Shown: positions 9,396 to 18,712, numbered from the stretch's first letter. The stretch is DNA of 64,000 nucleotides from Chryseobacterium daecheongense (GCF_003729955.1 NZ_RJTX01000001.1:1714187-1778186); one strand, 5' to 3'. The notes: generated by a model not told the origin, from the letters alone. Translations and numbers: made by a program.

Positions 9396-9850
9396 TGATT
9401 GTAAGGGAAGCTACAAAAGAAGATCTTAAAATTCTGCTTGAATTTGAGCAGGGAATGGTGGCTGCTGAAAGACCTTTTGACAGCACTCTGATTGAAGGTG
9501 AAATTCACTATTATGATTTGGATTATTTAATTGATTCTCCTAATGCTACAGTAATGGTAGCTGAAGAAGATCATCAAGTCGTTGCATCCGGATATGCTTT
9601 GATAAAAAAAGCCGCAAAACAATATTATAATTTTGAAGAATATGCTTACCTCGGTTTTATGTTTGTAAGACCGGAATATAGAGGCAGAGGTATTAATCAA
9701 TTAATTCTCGATCAGCTTCTGGAGTGGACAAAAAGCAAAGGAATTTCCGAAGTGCGGCTGGATGTCTATGACCAGAATGAATCAGCCGTAAAAGCTTATG
9801 AAAAAGCAGGGTTTGAACCTTTATTCCTTACTATGCGGCTGAAAGTATGA
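9395..9850 (+). CDS. GNAT-family N-acetyltransferase
   Basis: 151 residues starting at the ATG that overlaps the previous stop (TAATG). The start MIVREATKED and the acetyl-CoA-binding segment RPEYRGRGINQLIL (motif A, R/QxxGxG/A) are typical GNAT features; the C-terminal NESAVKAYEKAGFE is also diagnostic. A longer frame opening at 9278 overlaps the thioredoxin gene and is not credible. The acceptor amine is unknown. It is followed closely by dinB, so the thioredoxin-like, GNAT and dinB genes may form one transcript. Confidence 0.9.
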   Translation: MIVREATKEDLKILLEFEQGMVAAERPFDSTLIEGEIHYYDLDYLIDSPNATVMVAEEDHQVVASGYALIKKAAKQYYNFEEYAYLGFMFVRPEYRGRGINQLILDQLLEWTKSKGISEVRLDVYDQNESAVKAYEKAGFEPLFLTMRLKV

Positions 9851-9892
9851 TATTTGAATGATCAGAAATACAAGAATCCATATCTTTGTGAT

Positions 9893-10990
9893 ATGGATTT
9901 TCCTTTTCCCATCCGTAAGATTATTCATGTAGACATGGATGCATTTTATGCTTCCGTAGAGCAGCATGACAACCCTGCATTAAGGGGAAAAGCAATTGCC
10001 GTGGGAGGTGGACACAGAGGAGTTGTATCCGCAGCAAGCTATGAGGCCAGGAAATTTGGAGTCCGCTCTGCAATGCCCAGTAAAACCGCCAAAGAAAAAT
10101 GTCCGCATCTTATTTTTGTTCCGCCCCGTTTTGCCCGCTACAAAGAAATCTCGAGAAAAATACGTGAAATTTTCTATGAGTATACCGATCTGGTGGAGCC
10201 TCTTTCTCTGGATGAAGCTTATCTGGATGTCACTGAAAATAAAAAAGATATAGAATCCGCCAACCAGATTGCAAGAGAAATTCGTCAGAAAATATTTGAA
10301 CAAACCGGATTAACCGCTTCTGCCGGAATTTCTGTAAATAAATTCCTGGCAAAAGTAGCCTCTGATATCAACAAACCCAACGGACAAAAAACCATTCATC
10401 CCGATAAAATTGAGGGATTTCTGGAAGAGCTTCCCGTTGAAAAATTTTATGGCGTAGGAAAAGTTACAGCCAATAAAATGTTTACATTGGGAATTTTCAA
10501 AGGAAAAGATTTGAAAAAAAAATCTTTGGAAGAGCTCGTGAAATTATTCGGAAAATCAGGAACCTATTATTACAATGTGGTGAGAGGAATTCATACTTCG
10601 GAAGTGAAACCTCATCGCATTCAAAAAAGTGTTGCTGTTGAACGCACATTTTTCGAAGATCTTTTTGATGAACAGCAGATTGATGAAAAACTAAGCAGTT
10701 TAAGCGCCGAACTTCACCAACGGCTTCAAAAAAATAATATTCTCGGAAGATCTTTAACCTTAAAAATAAAATATAAAGATTTCTCTCTTTTCACCAGAAG
10801 CATTACCAAAGAAGAATATTTCAGTTCTGAAGAAGAATATTTCAAAACAGCAAAAAAATTATGGGAACTCCGCCCTTTTGATAAGCCTGTACGCTTGTTG
10901 GGATTATCTCTTTCCCATCTTAATACGGAGGAAAAAAAACAAATATCCGTTCAACTAAAAATCCCGTTTAAAGAGTTTGAAAATTACTAA
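9893..10990 (+). CDS. dinB: DNA polymerase IV (Y-family)
   Basis: About 365 residues from the ATG at 9893; a TTG at 9854 would add 13 residues and cannot be ruled out. The Y-family catalytic motifs DMDAFYASVE (N-terminal) and SLDEAYLDV are intact, followed by the helix-hairpin-helix region (VEKFYGVGKVTANKM) and the little-finger domain. Pol IV performs error-prone translesion synthesis. No LexA box is evident, consistent with the weak SOS system of flavobacteria, though this is not proven here. Confidence 0.93.
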   Translation: MDFPFPIRKIIHVDMDAFYASVEQHDNPALRGKAIAVGGGHRGVVSAASYEARKFGVRSAMPSKTAKEKCPHLIFVPPRFARYKEISRKIREIFYEYTDLVEPLSLDEAYLDVTENKKDIESANQIAREIRQKIFEQTGLTASAGISVNKFLAKVASDINKPNGQKTIHPDKIEGFLEELPVEKFYGVGKVTANKMFTLGIFKGKDLKKKSLEELVKLFGKSGTYYYNVVRGIHTSEVKPHRIQKSVAVERTFFEDLFDEQQIDEKLSSLSAELHQRLQKNNILGRSLTLKIKYKDFSLFTRSITKEEYFSSEEEYFKTAKKLWELRPFDKPVRLLGLSLSHLNTEEKKQISVQLKIPFKEFENY

Positions 10991-11032
10991 TTGAGATTTT
11001 TTCACTACATTGTAGTGACCAAATCTTGCATT

Positions 11033-12508
11033 ATGATGAACCAGACCATGATTCAATTTTTCCACTGGTATTCTGAAGGTGGTGGAAAACTATGGAAAGA
11101 AGCTGAAAAGGAAGCAAAACATTTAGCCGATCTTGGAATTACATCAGTATGGTTTCCTCCTGCCTACAAAGGAGCCAACGGAGGCTATTCTATAGGTTAT
11201 GATTCTTATGACCTGTACGACTTGGGAGAATTTGATCAAAAAGGGACCATTCCCACAAAATATGGCACCAAAGAAGATTACCTGAAAGCGATTAAAGCCC
11301 TTAAGAAAAATAATATCCAGGTAATCGTAGATATTGTTCTTGGGCATAAAGGCGGCGGTGATGAACTGGAAACCTTCAAAGCGGCGAAAGTGGATGAAAA
11401 TAACCGGAATAAAATCATTTCAGAATTTTTCGATATTCAATCTTATACTAAGTTTACCTTTCCGGGAAGAGGTAAAAAATATTCGGACTTTGAATGGAAT
11501 TTTACGTGCTTCAGCGGGGTGGATTATGCAGAAGGCCAGGATTCCCACATATTTAAAATACAGTCGGAATATGGCAATGACTGGGAAGAAATGATAGATG
11601 ATGAAAAAGGAAATTATGATTACCTGATGTACAACGATATTGAGCACCGCAATCCCCACGTACGGGAAGAGCTCAATAAATGGGCAAAATGGTATTTTGA
11701 CCAGACAGATTTTGATGGAGTAAGACTGGATGCTTTAAAGCATATTTCCTTTGATTTTTATAAAGAATGGTTAACGCTGCTGCGCTCCAACTCTGGAAAA
11801 GATATTTTTGCCGTGGGCGAATACTGGGCTCCGGGCTATTTAAATCTTCTTCACAAATATATTGAAGTAACGGAAGGATGCATGAGTCTTTTCGACAGCT
11901 CGTTACAAAATAATTTTCATAATGCTTCCAAAGAGGGAGACTCTTATGATCTAAGAAGGATTTTTGATGAAACACTTACCCAAGCTGATCCTATGCACTC
12001 CGTAAGTTTGGTTGACAATCATGATACTCAACCTTTACAGGACCTTGAGGCGCCGGTTGAAAGCTGGTTTAAGCCACTTGCTTATGCCTTGATCTTGCTA
12101 AGAGAAAACGGATACCCTTGTGTTTTTTATCCTGACCTGTACGGAGCACATTATATAGATAAAGACAAATCCGGACATGATCAGGAAATTTTCTTACCTA
12201 AAGTAGATGGGATTGAAGAGCTTTTAAAAGCCAGAAAAGATCATGCCTACGGAATACAAAGAGATTATTTTGAAGATGCCAATTGCTTAGGATGGATTCG
12301 TGAAGGTAATGATGAACATACTGGATGTGCAGTCGTTTTAAGTAATAAAGACGCATATCATAAACCTATGGAAATAGGGAAACAGTATGCAGGAAAAAAA
12401 TTTTATGACCTGCTTAAAAGATCTGAGGGAAAAGTAACTATTGATAAAAACGGATGGGGTGATTTTCCGGTTCCTGCGGGAAATGTGAGCGTTTGGATTC
12501 CGGAATAA
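11033..12508 (+). CDS. Cytoplasmic alpha-amylase (GH13)
   Basis: 491 residues from the ATG at 11033; the frame opens at a TTG at 10991 right after dinB, but homologous proteins begin at MNQTMIQFFHWY. The GH13 catalytic triad is visible: nucleophile Asp233 in DGVRLDALKH, acid/base Glu263 in VGEYWAP, and Asp331 in VDNHD. No signal peptide, so it acts on internal glucans or imported maltodextrins. The pattern fits the GH13_5 (liquefying, bacterial cytoplasmic) subgroup by memory. It starts 42 bases after dinB without an obvious promoter between. Confidence 0.92.
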   Translation: MMNQTMIQFFHWYSEGGGKLWKEAEKEAKHLADLGITSVWFPPAYKGANGGYSIGYDSYDLYDLGEFDQKGTIPTKYGTKEDYLKAIKALKKNNIQVIVDIVLGHKGGGDELETFKAAKVDENNRNKIISEFFDIQSYTKFTFPGRGKKYSDFEWNFTCFSGVDYAEGQDSHIFKIQSEYGNDWEEMIDDEKGNYDYLMYNDIEHRNPHVREELNKWAKWYFDQTDFDGVRLDALKHISFDFYKEWLTLLRSNSGKDIFAVGEYWAPGYLNLLHKYIEVTEGCMSLFDSSLQNNFHNASKEGDSYDLRRIFDETLTQADPMHSVSLVDNHDTQPLQDLEAPVESWFKPLAYALILLRENGYPCVFYPDLYGAHYIDKDKSGHDQEIFLPKVDGIEELLKARKDHAYGIQRDYFEDANCLGWIREGNDEHTGCAVVLSNKDAYHKPMEIGKQYAGKKFYDLLKRSEGKVTIDKNGWGDFPVPAGNVSVWIPE

Positions 12509-12554
12509 TTGATTGTCATTCATTTGAAGCAAAATGTAATGAAACATGGAATTC

Positions 12555-13883
12555 CTAAATTTTTCGGAGTTCCAGAATTTCTGGTCTTTCAGAATCGTCG
12601 GAAATATTTCCTTTTCTGGCAAACTCAGCCCAAAGAGCTCTCAGTTTCTTTCCGTTTTCATGAATATACTCCCATGGAACCCCCTTTAGTAACTGAGCGG
12701 ATTTCCAAGCCTCTTCATTACCGAAAATCAGGGGAAGATCAACACAGTGTGATGCTCCGATATGATTGTGCCTTATCTTTGAATGAATTGTAAACAGATA
12801 GATATTTCCGCCTCCCTGCGCGTAATTTTCAGCAAAAATATGGGCTGGCTTTTCGTAAATAAACCGTGTGGTTGCACGAACTATTTTATCAAGAATACTG
12901 CTATGCAAATAAGTGTACATTCCTTCTTCAGCGGTTTTCACATAGAAAGCAGTTTCATCGTTATTCAAGCCTATTAAAACATCATATTTTTTTGCATTGT
13001 GCTTCCATTTGCTGAGACTTTCTTCTTCTTTGCATAAAGGCGGATAACCATATTGCAAGCAAAAAGGCATGGATGCTTTTAAACCATATTTCATGACTGA
13101 AGGCAAATGCTGCCCATATTCCTCCATCATTTTCAAAACATCGGTCTCGTCTTTCAGGTATTCGGTTTTTCTGAAAAGCTCGGCAGACATTTTTTGTCTT
13201 TTATGGCGGAATCCTAAAGGTGCACTGTGAATGATCACTCTCTGAAATAAATGCTCTACATCTTCAGAAATCATAAGATGTGCAATAGCATCTCCTCCGG
13301 AAGATTGACCGAAAAGCGTAATATTTTCGGAATTACCACCAAAACTTCCGATATTGGCCTTGATCCACCGTAAAGCTTCTATAATATCAAAAAGTCCAAG
13401 ATTGGCAGGTCTTTTTTCATCACCACCCAAAAACCCGAAAAGCCCAAGACGATAGGAAACAGAAACGACAATGAGGCGTTGTTCTTTCACCCAAATTTCA
13501 GGATCAGAGGTAGGAAGATCTCCACAACCGACTTCATAAGACCCGCCATGAATCCAAACTACTACAGGTAATTTTTCATCTGTGAAATTTTCGGGGCGAG
13601 TAATGCTAAGGAACAATGGTGACTCATCCACTTCAAACTTTTCCAGGTCTGTTTTTTCAATCAGCCTTTCTAAAAGCGGACTAATCACTTGGGGGCAAAC
13701 CGGAGTTTTCTCTCTGAAAACAATTTCCGAATCCGAAGGCTGTATGGGAACTGGCATTTTGTATCTTTCAGAATGGGCATAGCGAATGCTTTTGGCTTTG
13801 ATAACACCATTTTGCTTTAATGCTACAATTTTTCCGAAAGGAGTATGAAAGGTATGCGTTCCCATGTTTTGGTGTGATGTCAT
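12555..13883 (-). CDS. Type B carboxylesterase
   Basis: 442 residues. Oxyanion motif HGGS at 112-115, nucleophile elbow GQSSGG with Ser194, an acidic residue in the NNDET segment, and a late SHCVDLPLIFG segment that corresponds to the catalytic His region (usually HxxDLPYVFG) of the family. It lacks a signal peptide. It would hydrolyse carboxylic esters; the natural substrate is unknown. It is convergent with the amylase gene (46-base gap) and no terminator is obvious between them. Confidence 0.9.
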   Translation of the reverse strand: MTSHQNMGTHTFHTPFGKIVALKQNGVIKAKSIRYAHSERYKMPVPIQPSDSEIVFREKTPVCPQVISPLLERLIEKTDLEKFEVDESPLFLSITRPENFTDEKLPVVVWIHGGSYEVGCGDLPTSDPEIWVKEQRLIVVSVSYRLGLFGFLGGDEKRPANLGLFDIIEALRWIKANIGSFGGNSENITLFGQSSGGDAIAHLMISEDVEHLFQRVIIHSAPLGFRHKRQKMSAELFRKTEYLKDETDVLKMMEEYGQHLPSVMKYGLKASMPFCLQYGYPPLCKEEESLSKWKHNAKKYDVLIGLNNDETAFYVKTAEEGMYTYLHSSILDKIVRATTRFIYEKPAHIFAENYAQGGGNIYLFTIHSKIRHNHIGASHCVDLPLIFGNEEAWKSAQLLKGVPWEYIHENGKKLRALWAEFARKGNISDDSERPEILELRKI

Positions 13884-14047
13884 CCCAAAAACAATTTTAT
13901 TTCCTATTAAATGTAGTAATTTTTGTTTTTTGTCAATATAAATTTCAGAAAAAATATATTGAATTAGCGGTATATTCTCCTGTTCATCTTATCTAACTAA
14001 TTCAACGTTTTATATTCATTGAAACACAGGACATCAATGAAGCTTTT

Positions 14048-14416
14048 TTATGTAGATGTATATTTTCCACTCATATCCTGAAAAGCCCAATCCGCCATTG
14101 CTCCGATCACCGGAACCAAACCTTTGCCTGCTTCACTTAATTGATACGTAACATGAGGTGGAACAACTGGTTTCGCTATTCTGACAACCAATCCGTCTGC
14201 TTCTAGCTGTTTTAAATGTTGGATCAGCATTTTCTCCGTCACGGCAGGGATTGCACGTTTCAGTTCACTATATCTTTTATCACCCTGAGATAAGTGATAC
14301 AAAATAATAGGTTTCCAAAAACCGCCGATCTTTTCCATAACATAGGTTACGGGACAAGAATCAAGCGCATATTTTTTATTCTGCTGAATAGTGGAGCTTT
14401 CTTTAATTTCTGCCAT
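14048..14416 (-). CDS. HxlR-family winged-helix regulator
   Basis: 122 residues from the ATG at 14416; the longer frame to 14860 runs through the divergent gene and is a shadow. The protein has the HxlR signature: CPVTYVMEKIGGFWKPIIL, then RYSELKRAIPAVTEKML and a wing with VPPHVTYQLS. The Cys near the N-terminus aligns with the redox-sensing Cys of YodB/HypR-type members, so thiol or quinone sensing is plausible. It is divergent from an NmrA-like oxidoreductase gene 79 bases away, the usual arrangement for repressor and target. Confidence 0.92.
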   Translation of the reverse strand: MAEIKESSTIQQNKKYALDSCPVTYVMEKIGGFWKPIILYHLSQGDKRYSELKRAIPAVTEKMLIQHLKQLEADGLVVRIAKPVVPPHVTYQLSEAGKGLVPVIGAMADWAFQDMSGKYTST

Positions 14417-14431
14417 AATACATACTTTAGG

Positions 14432-14470
14432 GTAAGTACTTGTGTAAAAGTAAGTACAAATATAACTTTG
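14432..14470. promoter_or_regulatory. Divergent promoters with HxlR operator candidate
   Basis: The 8-mer GTAAGTAC occurs twice (14432-14439 and 14450-14457, 18-base period), and GTACTT (14436-14441) forms an inverted repeat with AAGTAC (14452-14457). On the plus strand TTG (14440-14442), 20 bases and TAACTTTG (14463-14470) form a consensus promoter for the oxidoreductase; on the minus strand TATATTTG (14464-14457) serves the regulator. The repeats overlap both promoters. Confidence 0.6.
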
Positions 14471-14495
14471 TTCCCGGAAATAAAAAATATTTATT

Positions 14496-15374
14496 ATGAA
14501 AATCATCATCACAGGATCATTGGGAAATGTAGGAAGACCTCTCGCACAACAATTAATTACAGAAGGGCACGATATTACCATAATCAGCAGTAATGAATCT
14601 AAAAAAGGTGAAATTGAATCCTTGGGAGCAAAAGCAGCCATCGGCTCCATTACAGACACCAATTTTTTAGAAGCTACGTTTAAAGGAGCTGATGCAGTTT
14701 TCGCGATGACTCCACCTAATATGGGTGGAGAAAACATTGTTGAAAACACCGTTAATGTTGGAAAAAAATATGCAGACGCTTTCAGAAAAACAGGGGTAAA
14801 AAGAATTGTAATGCTAAGCAGCATCGGTGCTGAATCTCCAATAGAAAACGGGCCGATCAAAGGACTTCATTTTATTGAAAAGCTGTATAATGATTTAGAA
14901 AATGTATCCGTAACATTTTTAAGAGCCGGATATTTTTACATTAATTTTTTCAATGATATTCCATTGATTAAAAATGCAGGAATTATAGGTGCAAATTACC
15001 CTCAACATATCAATATTCCGCTGGTTCATCCAAAAGATATTGCGAAAGCTGCTGCTGAAGAACTTTTAAAAACATCTGAAGGCAACCAAGTAAGATACAT
15101 TGTTAGTGATTTGCGTCAACCTATTGAAATTTCCAGGATATTGGGTTCAGCCATCGGAAAGCCTGATTTACCCTGGGTAGAATTTACGGATGAAGAATCT
15201 TTAAACGGGATGCTTCAGGCCGGTCTTCCTAAAGAAATGGCAGCATTGTATTCTGAAATGGGAAGGGGATTGAGAACAGGAATTGTTCAGGCGGATTTTA
15301 TTCAGCATGGTTCTCCTGTTCATGGAGATATTAAACTGGAGGAGTTTGCGAAGGAATTTGCTTTGAGGTTTTAA
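14496..15374 (+). CDS. NmrA-like NAD(P)-binding oxidoreductase
   Basis: 292 residues with an N-terminal Rossmann motif (ITGSLGNVGRPLA, GxxGxxG) and a SDR-like RIVMLSSIGAE segment; no YxxxK catalytic pair is clear, which fits the atypical SDR/NmrA group (QorB- or azoreductase-like). Neighbouring an HxlR regulator suggests a role in quinone or electrophile handling, an inference from similar gene pairs. The gene ends just before a perfect hairpin. Confidence 0.88.
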   Translation: MKIIITGSLGNVGRPLAQQLITEGHDITIISSNESKKGEIESLGAKAAIGSITDTNFLEATFKGADAVFAMTPPNMGGENIVENTVNVGKKYADAFRKTGVKRIVMLSSIGAESPIENGPIKGLHFIEKLYNDLENVSVTFLRAGYFYINFFNDIPLIKNAGIIGANYPQHINIPLVHPKDIAKAAAEELLKTSEGNQVRYIVSDLRQPIEISRILGSAIGKPDLPWVEFTDEESLNGMLQAGLPKEMAALYSEMGRGLRTGIVQADFIQHGSPVHGDIKLEEFAKEFALRF

Positions 15375-15390
15375 TTCTGATTGTAAGGTT

Positions 15391-15433
15391 ATAATTGGTT
15401 TCGGCGCACCTGCGGTGCGCCGAAACCAATTAT
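15391..15433. terminator. Perfect 20-bp inverted repeat, shared terminator
   Basis: Arms 15391-15410 and 15414-15433 are exact reverse complements around a 3-base loop (TGC); the inner part is GC-rich (CGGCGCACC). It separates two convergent genes and includes the stop codon of the phosphodiesterase (15432-15430). A T-run follows on the plus side. The arms are longer than any other terminator here, so a REP-like repeat origin is possible. Confidence 0.8.
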
Positions 15434-16707
15434 TTTTTCAATATTTTCTGTACAACTTTCAACTTTCCGTCTATCGGCTGATCAATTTTCAACCCTAGAA
15501 TTTTGGCTACCAAAGGATAAACATTCACATTGGAAAATTCATCTATAACCAAACCATCCTTAAACTCCGGACCCCAAGCAAAGAAGGAGGCTTTCATTTC
15601 AGGAACTATTCTTGGATTGTATCCGTGTTTTCCGGCAGAAGTGGTTTTCCCTTTGGGTAAGAATACTTTGGGAGCTTTCGGAACCAATAGAATTTGTCCT
15701 ATCCGGTTATATTTATCATCTCTTGCAGCAAAATGAAGATATTTAGGTAATTTCTTATCCAGGTAAACTTGATAATCTTCTGTTTTATGAGATTTTAATT
15801 CTTTATAAACAGTCTTAACTTCTGAAGGATTTTTAACATACACCCTTAATAAGGTTTGAGAGTTATAAAAATCAAATCTGCTTTTGTCCATCAGCATTTC
15901 AGGAATTTCTAAAGGATTTGCACCATCCACTTTAATCATTCCGTGGTCTGAAACGAAGATGTAATTCACATTTTTTAATCCTAAATTATTTACTTTTTGA
16001 ACCAACTCACCAATAGCCTGATCAACCAAATGAACAGCATTTTCAGTTTCTTTGGTATCAGGGCCATAGTGGTGTCCGCTTCCGTCTACTTCCGGAAAAT
16101 ACAATGAAATAAAATGAGGCCTTTTATCCATAGGCAATTGCAACCAATCAATCACTTTATCAACTTTCTCGGAAGGCGTAAATTTTTCGTGATATGGGTA
16201 ATAATAAGTGGGTCTCTTCCCTCCTGCATCGCTTGCAGAGCCCACCCACATTAATGAAGCAGAGATCATTCCCTGTTTCTCGGCTAATCCCCAAAGTGGA
16301 ACTCCACCATACCAGCTTCCATCTTCAGCATTTTTCTTATCACTCATCGCATAACCTTCTTTTCTTTGATAATCATAAAAATAATTATCAATTAAGCCGT
16401 GATGGGATGGATAAAGTCCGGTAACCAGGGTCCAATGGTTTGGGAAGGTAATGCTTGGATAGCTGGGAATCATTGCTTTTGCCTGAATACCTTGAGATGA
16501 AAATTTCTGAAGATTTTCAGCTTTATATTTCCGGGCATAATCATAGCGAAAACCATCCGCAGAGATCATGATGACATAAGGCTTCGTCTGTGCTTCCACG
16601 CTGTTATATCGATTCGGAATCACTATTTGAGCCGTATCTACATTGCCTTTTTGGGCAAAGACTGACAACGAAATAAACAGCAAGAATAATTGTATTCCAC
16701 GCTTCAT
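15430..16707 (-). CDS. Secreted nucleotide pyrophosphatase/phosphodiesterase-like enzyme
   Basis: 425 residues from MKRGIQLFLLF at 16707; the upstream extension to 16815 lacks a sensible start. A signal peptide ends near SVFAQK. The alkaline-phosphatase superfamily metal sites of the NPP branch are visible: ISADGFRYDY, the nucleophile Thr in PSITFPNHW, EVDGSGHHYGP, SDHGM and GKHGY. It would cleave phosphodiester or pyrophosphate bonds of extracellular nucleotides or lipids using two zinc ions. Its stop lies inside the shared hairpin. Confidence 0.92.
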   Translation of the reverse strand: MKRGIQLFLLFISLSVFAQKGNVDTAQIVIPNRYNSVEAQTKPYVIMISADGFRYDYARKYKAENLQKFSSQGIQAKAMIPSYPSITFPNHWTLVTGLYPSHHGLIDNYFYDYQRKEGYAMSDKKNAEDGSWYGGVPLWGLAEKQGMISASLMWVGSASDAGGKRPTYYYPYHEKFTPSEKVDKVIDWLQLPMDKRPHFISLYFPEVDGSGHHYGPDTKETENAVHLVDQAIGELVQKVNNLGLKNVNYIFVSDHGMIKVDGANPLEIPEMLMDKSRFDFYNSQTLLRVYVKNPSEVKTVYKELKSHKTEDYQVYLDKKLPKYLHFAARDDKYNRIGQILLVPKAPKVFLPKGKTTSAGKHGYNPRIVPEMKASFFAWGPEFKDGLVIDEFSNVNVYPLVAKILGLKIDQPIDGKLKVVQKILKK

Positions 16708-16804
16708 GAGAAAAATTTTCAGCAAAGTTACTATCTGTATTCCGCTGCTGAAAGTTTGGCAGGTTAAAAAAACATTAAAAGCCCTTTTTAGAATTGTTGT
16801 AAAT

Positions 16805-16830
16805 AAAAAAGCCACTTTTCAGTGGCTTTT
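16805..16830 (-). terminator. Terminator of the DUF5777 operon
   Basis: Stem GCCACT (16811-16816), loop TTTC, AGTGGC (16821-16826) followed by a T-run on the minus strand, just after the last operon gene. Confidence 0.85.
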
Positions 16831-16834
16831 CAAT

Positions 16835-17620
16835 TTATTCTTTGATTAATTTTTCATAAGATAAAGTTCCATCCTTTAAAGTAATCTCGAAATAATAGCT
16901 TCCTGATTTCAAACCGGAAACCGAAATACTTTCCCCATCCATTTTCACAGATCTTACTTTTCTTCCTGAAGATTCATAAATATCAATCGATTTTATTTTA
17001 TCAGCATTTTTGAAGTTCACTGTTTCTCTGGCCGGATTTGGATACAATTTAATGGCTTTGTTTTCCAGTTCTGCATCATTTACGCCTAATACTGCAAAAG
17101 TTCCACTTGTAACAGATGTATTAGCAGCTCCTCCATGTGGGCTGATTGTTAAACCTGCTGTACCTGTAATGACACATTTGGCAGAGATCGTACTCGCTGT
17201 AGCATAATTAAACTGATAATCATTAGCACCATCTGCAGTCGTTAAATTACGTTCGTACGACATTGAAACTGTTGAACCTGATATAGAAGGCGCCGTAACC
17301 ACCGTCCAATCCTGGGTATCTGAATTATAAACTCCAATACCGCCAAGGTTTCTGTCATTAAATCCCACATCACTATAAGTCAAAGCATCAGTAGGTGCTC
17401 CGGACATCCCAAAGTTTGCCCCGCTTCTGAATGTAAATCCAAACCATCTGTCGGATGGTCCCGTTAAATCCAATCTAACTTTATTTGTTGTATTGTTTAA
17501 AGTAATATTAGCCGTCACAGATCTTGTACCGACGGTGCATGTCATAATTCCTGTGGATTTTTGCTGAGAAGATGCTAAAAATCCTGTTATTAATAGTAAA
17601 GAAGATAATACTCGCTTCAT
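16835..17620 (-). CDS. DOMON-like T9SS type A protein
   Basis: 261 residues: signal peptide to about residue 19, then a beta-rich domain (about 20-175), then a T9SS type A sorting domain (about 188-261, beginning KLYPNPARET). The central domain resembles DOMON: SDRWFGFTF, a Met in FGMSGAPTDALTY (Met72), an RNLTTADGANDYQF segment and a late His (PHGG, His162). Met and His are the axial haem ligands in DOMON cytochromes; Cys28 and Cys149 could form a disulfide. It is the last gene of a five-gene operon (2 bases after the ankyrin gene). The DOMON call is mine from pattern, not from a search. Confidence 0.65.
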   Translation of the reverse strand: MKRVLSSLLLITGFLASSQQKSTGIMTCTVGTRSVTANITLNNTTNKVRLDLTGPSDRWFGFTFRSGANFGMSGAPTDALTYSDVGFNDRNLGGIGVYNSDTQDWTVVTAPSISGSTVSMSYERNLTTADGANDYQFNYATASTISAKCVITGTAGLTISPHGGAANTSVTSGTFAVLGVNDAELENKAIKLYPNPARETVNFKNADKIKSIDIYESSGRKVRSVKMDGESISVSGLKSGSYYFEITLKDGTLSYEKLIKE

Positions 17621-17622
17621 AC

Positions 17623-18150
17623 TTAATTTTTTAATAAGTTAATAATTTCGTGATTTTTAGAGAAGATAGCATATTCAAATGCTGTTTTCCCTTGTTTATC
17701 TGCCAATTCTTTGTTTGCTTTATTTTTCAGTAAAATGCTTACCAAATCCTTATCCTGAAGCTGAACTGCATAAATTAATGGGGTAATCCCGTTTGTATCA
17801 GCAAGATTAGGATTGGCACCTCTTTCCAATAACTTTTGAGTGAGTTGCTTATTGCTTTTAAAGACAGCAGCAGTAAGTGCAGATCCCTGTGTACTGCCAT
17901 AGTTAAGATCTTTCACATTTTCTATTAAAAATTCTGCAACAGCATTATTTCCTCTATAGCAAGCTAATATTAATGGCGAAAATCCATTTTCGTTAGTCGT
18001 ATTAATAATATCCGGATTTTTCTTCATCAATTCTTTTACTTCAGCAACTGTTCCGGTTCTTGCAATATCAAAAATTGATTTTGTAGTTTCCTGAGCTGAT
18101 AAAAATGAACAGCTTAGAAACATTCCTATTATTAAGAGAAGATTTTTCAT
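17623..18150 (-). CDS. Exported ankyrin-repeat protein
   Basis: 175 residues with a signal peptide (to about SAQE, residue 21) and four ankyrin repeats (segments such as GFSPLILACYRGN, GSALTAAVFKSN, GITPLIYAVQLQD, GKTAFEYAIFSKN). It probably works in the periplasm as a binding scaffold. Its start overlaps the YceI stop by four bases (ATGA), so the two are translationally coupled. Periplasmic ankyrin proteins beside haem proteins are known (for example AnkB near catalase in Pseudomonas), but the partner here is unknown. Confidence 0.88.
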   Translation of the reverse strand: MKNLLLIIGMFLSCSFLSAQETTKSIFDIARTGTVAEVKELMKKNPDIINTTNENGFSPLILACYRGNNAVAEFLIENVKDLNYGSTQGSALTAAVFKSNKQLTQKLLERGANPNLADTNGITPLIYAVQLQDKDLVSILLKNKANKELADKQGKTAFEYAIFSKNHEIINLLKN

Positions 18151-18692
18151 TGTTTTACCAGTACATAATTGTATTCAACATTTACATTTTCAGCAATTTT
18201 CTTCGTAACCATTTTAGGGATTTTCACATTGTAATCCGCTGGTCTTGCTACGAAGCCTCCCTGTACATATATTTTCCCATCCTTAGAGTAAATGGTTGCG
18301 GAAGAAGTAACCGCTTTATCCACTCCATGAAAATTAAGTTTTCCCTGAACGGTATATTTTTGAGGAGATGCAGTAAGCTTGGTTTTATCGAAGTTCAAAA
18401 TTTTTCCTGTAAAAGTAGTCTTTGGGTATTTTGAGGATTCGGCATAGCTTTCATTGAAATGCTCTTCCATTAATTTCACCTTAAAATGAAAGTTTTTTAC
18501 TGCAGAAATAGAAGCCATATCTCCTGTGTCCCCATTCAAAACAACAACATTATTGTCATCCTGTGCAAAAACGTCTTCAAATAAAGGAACAGATGCCTCA
18601 AACGTTACTTTTCCCGTTTTGGAACTATACTTTTGTGCCAAAGCCAGGTTCCCGAACAGTAACGCAACCATGATTAATATTACATTTTTCAT
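18147..18692 (-). CDS. YceI-family periplasmic protein
   Basis: 181 residues from MKNVILIMVALLFG at 18692; the upstream extension is discarded because the signal peptide starts here. The mature part has the lipocalin-like YceI pattern: KTGKVTFEAS, FHFKVKLMEEHFNESYAESSKYP and ending VNVEYNYVLVK. YceI proteins bind polyisoprenoids such as ubiquinone or menaquinone tails. It sits between the haem lipoprotein and the ankyrin gene in the same operon, which suggests a quinone or lipid role in electron transfer (inference). Confidence 0.9.
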   Translation of the reverse strand: MKNVILIMVALLFGNLALAQKYSSKTGKVTFEASVPLFEDVFAQDDNNVVVLNGDTGDMASISAVKNFHFKVKLMEEHFNESYAESSKYPKTTFTGKILNFDKTKLTASPQKYTVQGKLNFHGVDKAVTSSATIYSKDGKIYVQGGFVARPADYNVKIPKMVTKKIAENVNVEYNYVLVKQ

Positions 18693-18712
18693 TTTCCTAT
18701 TTTTTCTTTTTT

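Noticed and set aside
14417..14860. N-terminal extension of the HxlR gene
   Set aside because: It runs through the promoters and the divergent oxidoreductase gene; the family begins at MAEIKESS.
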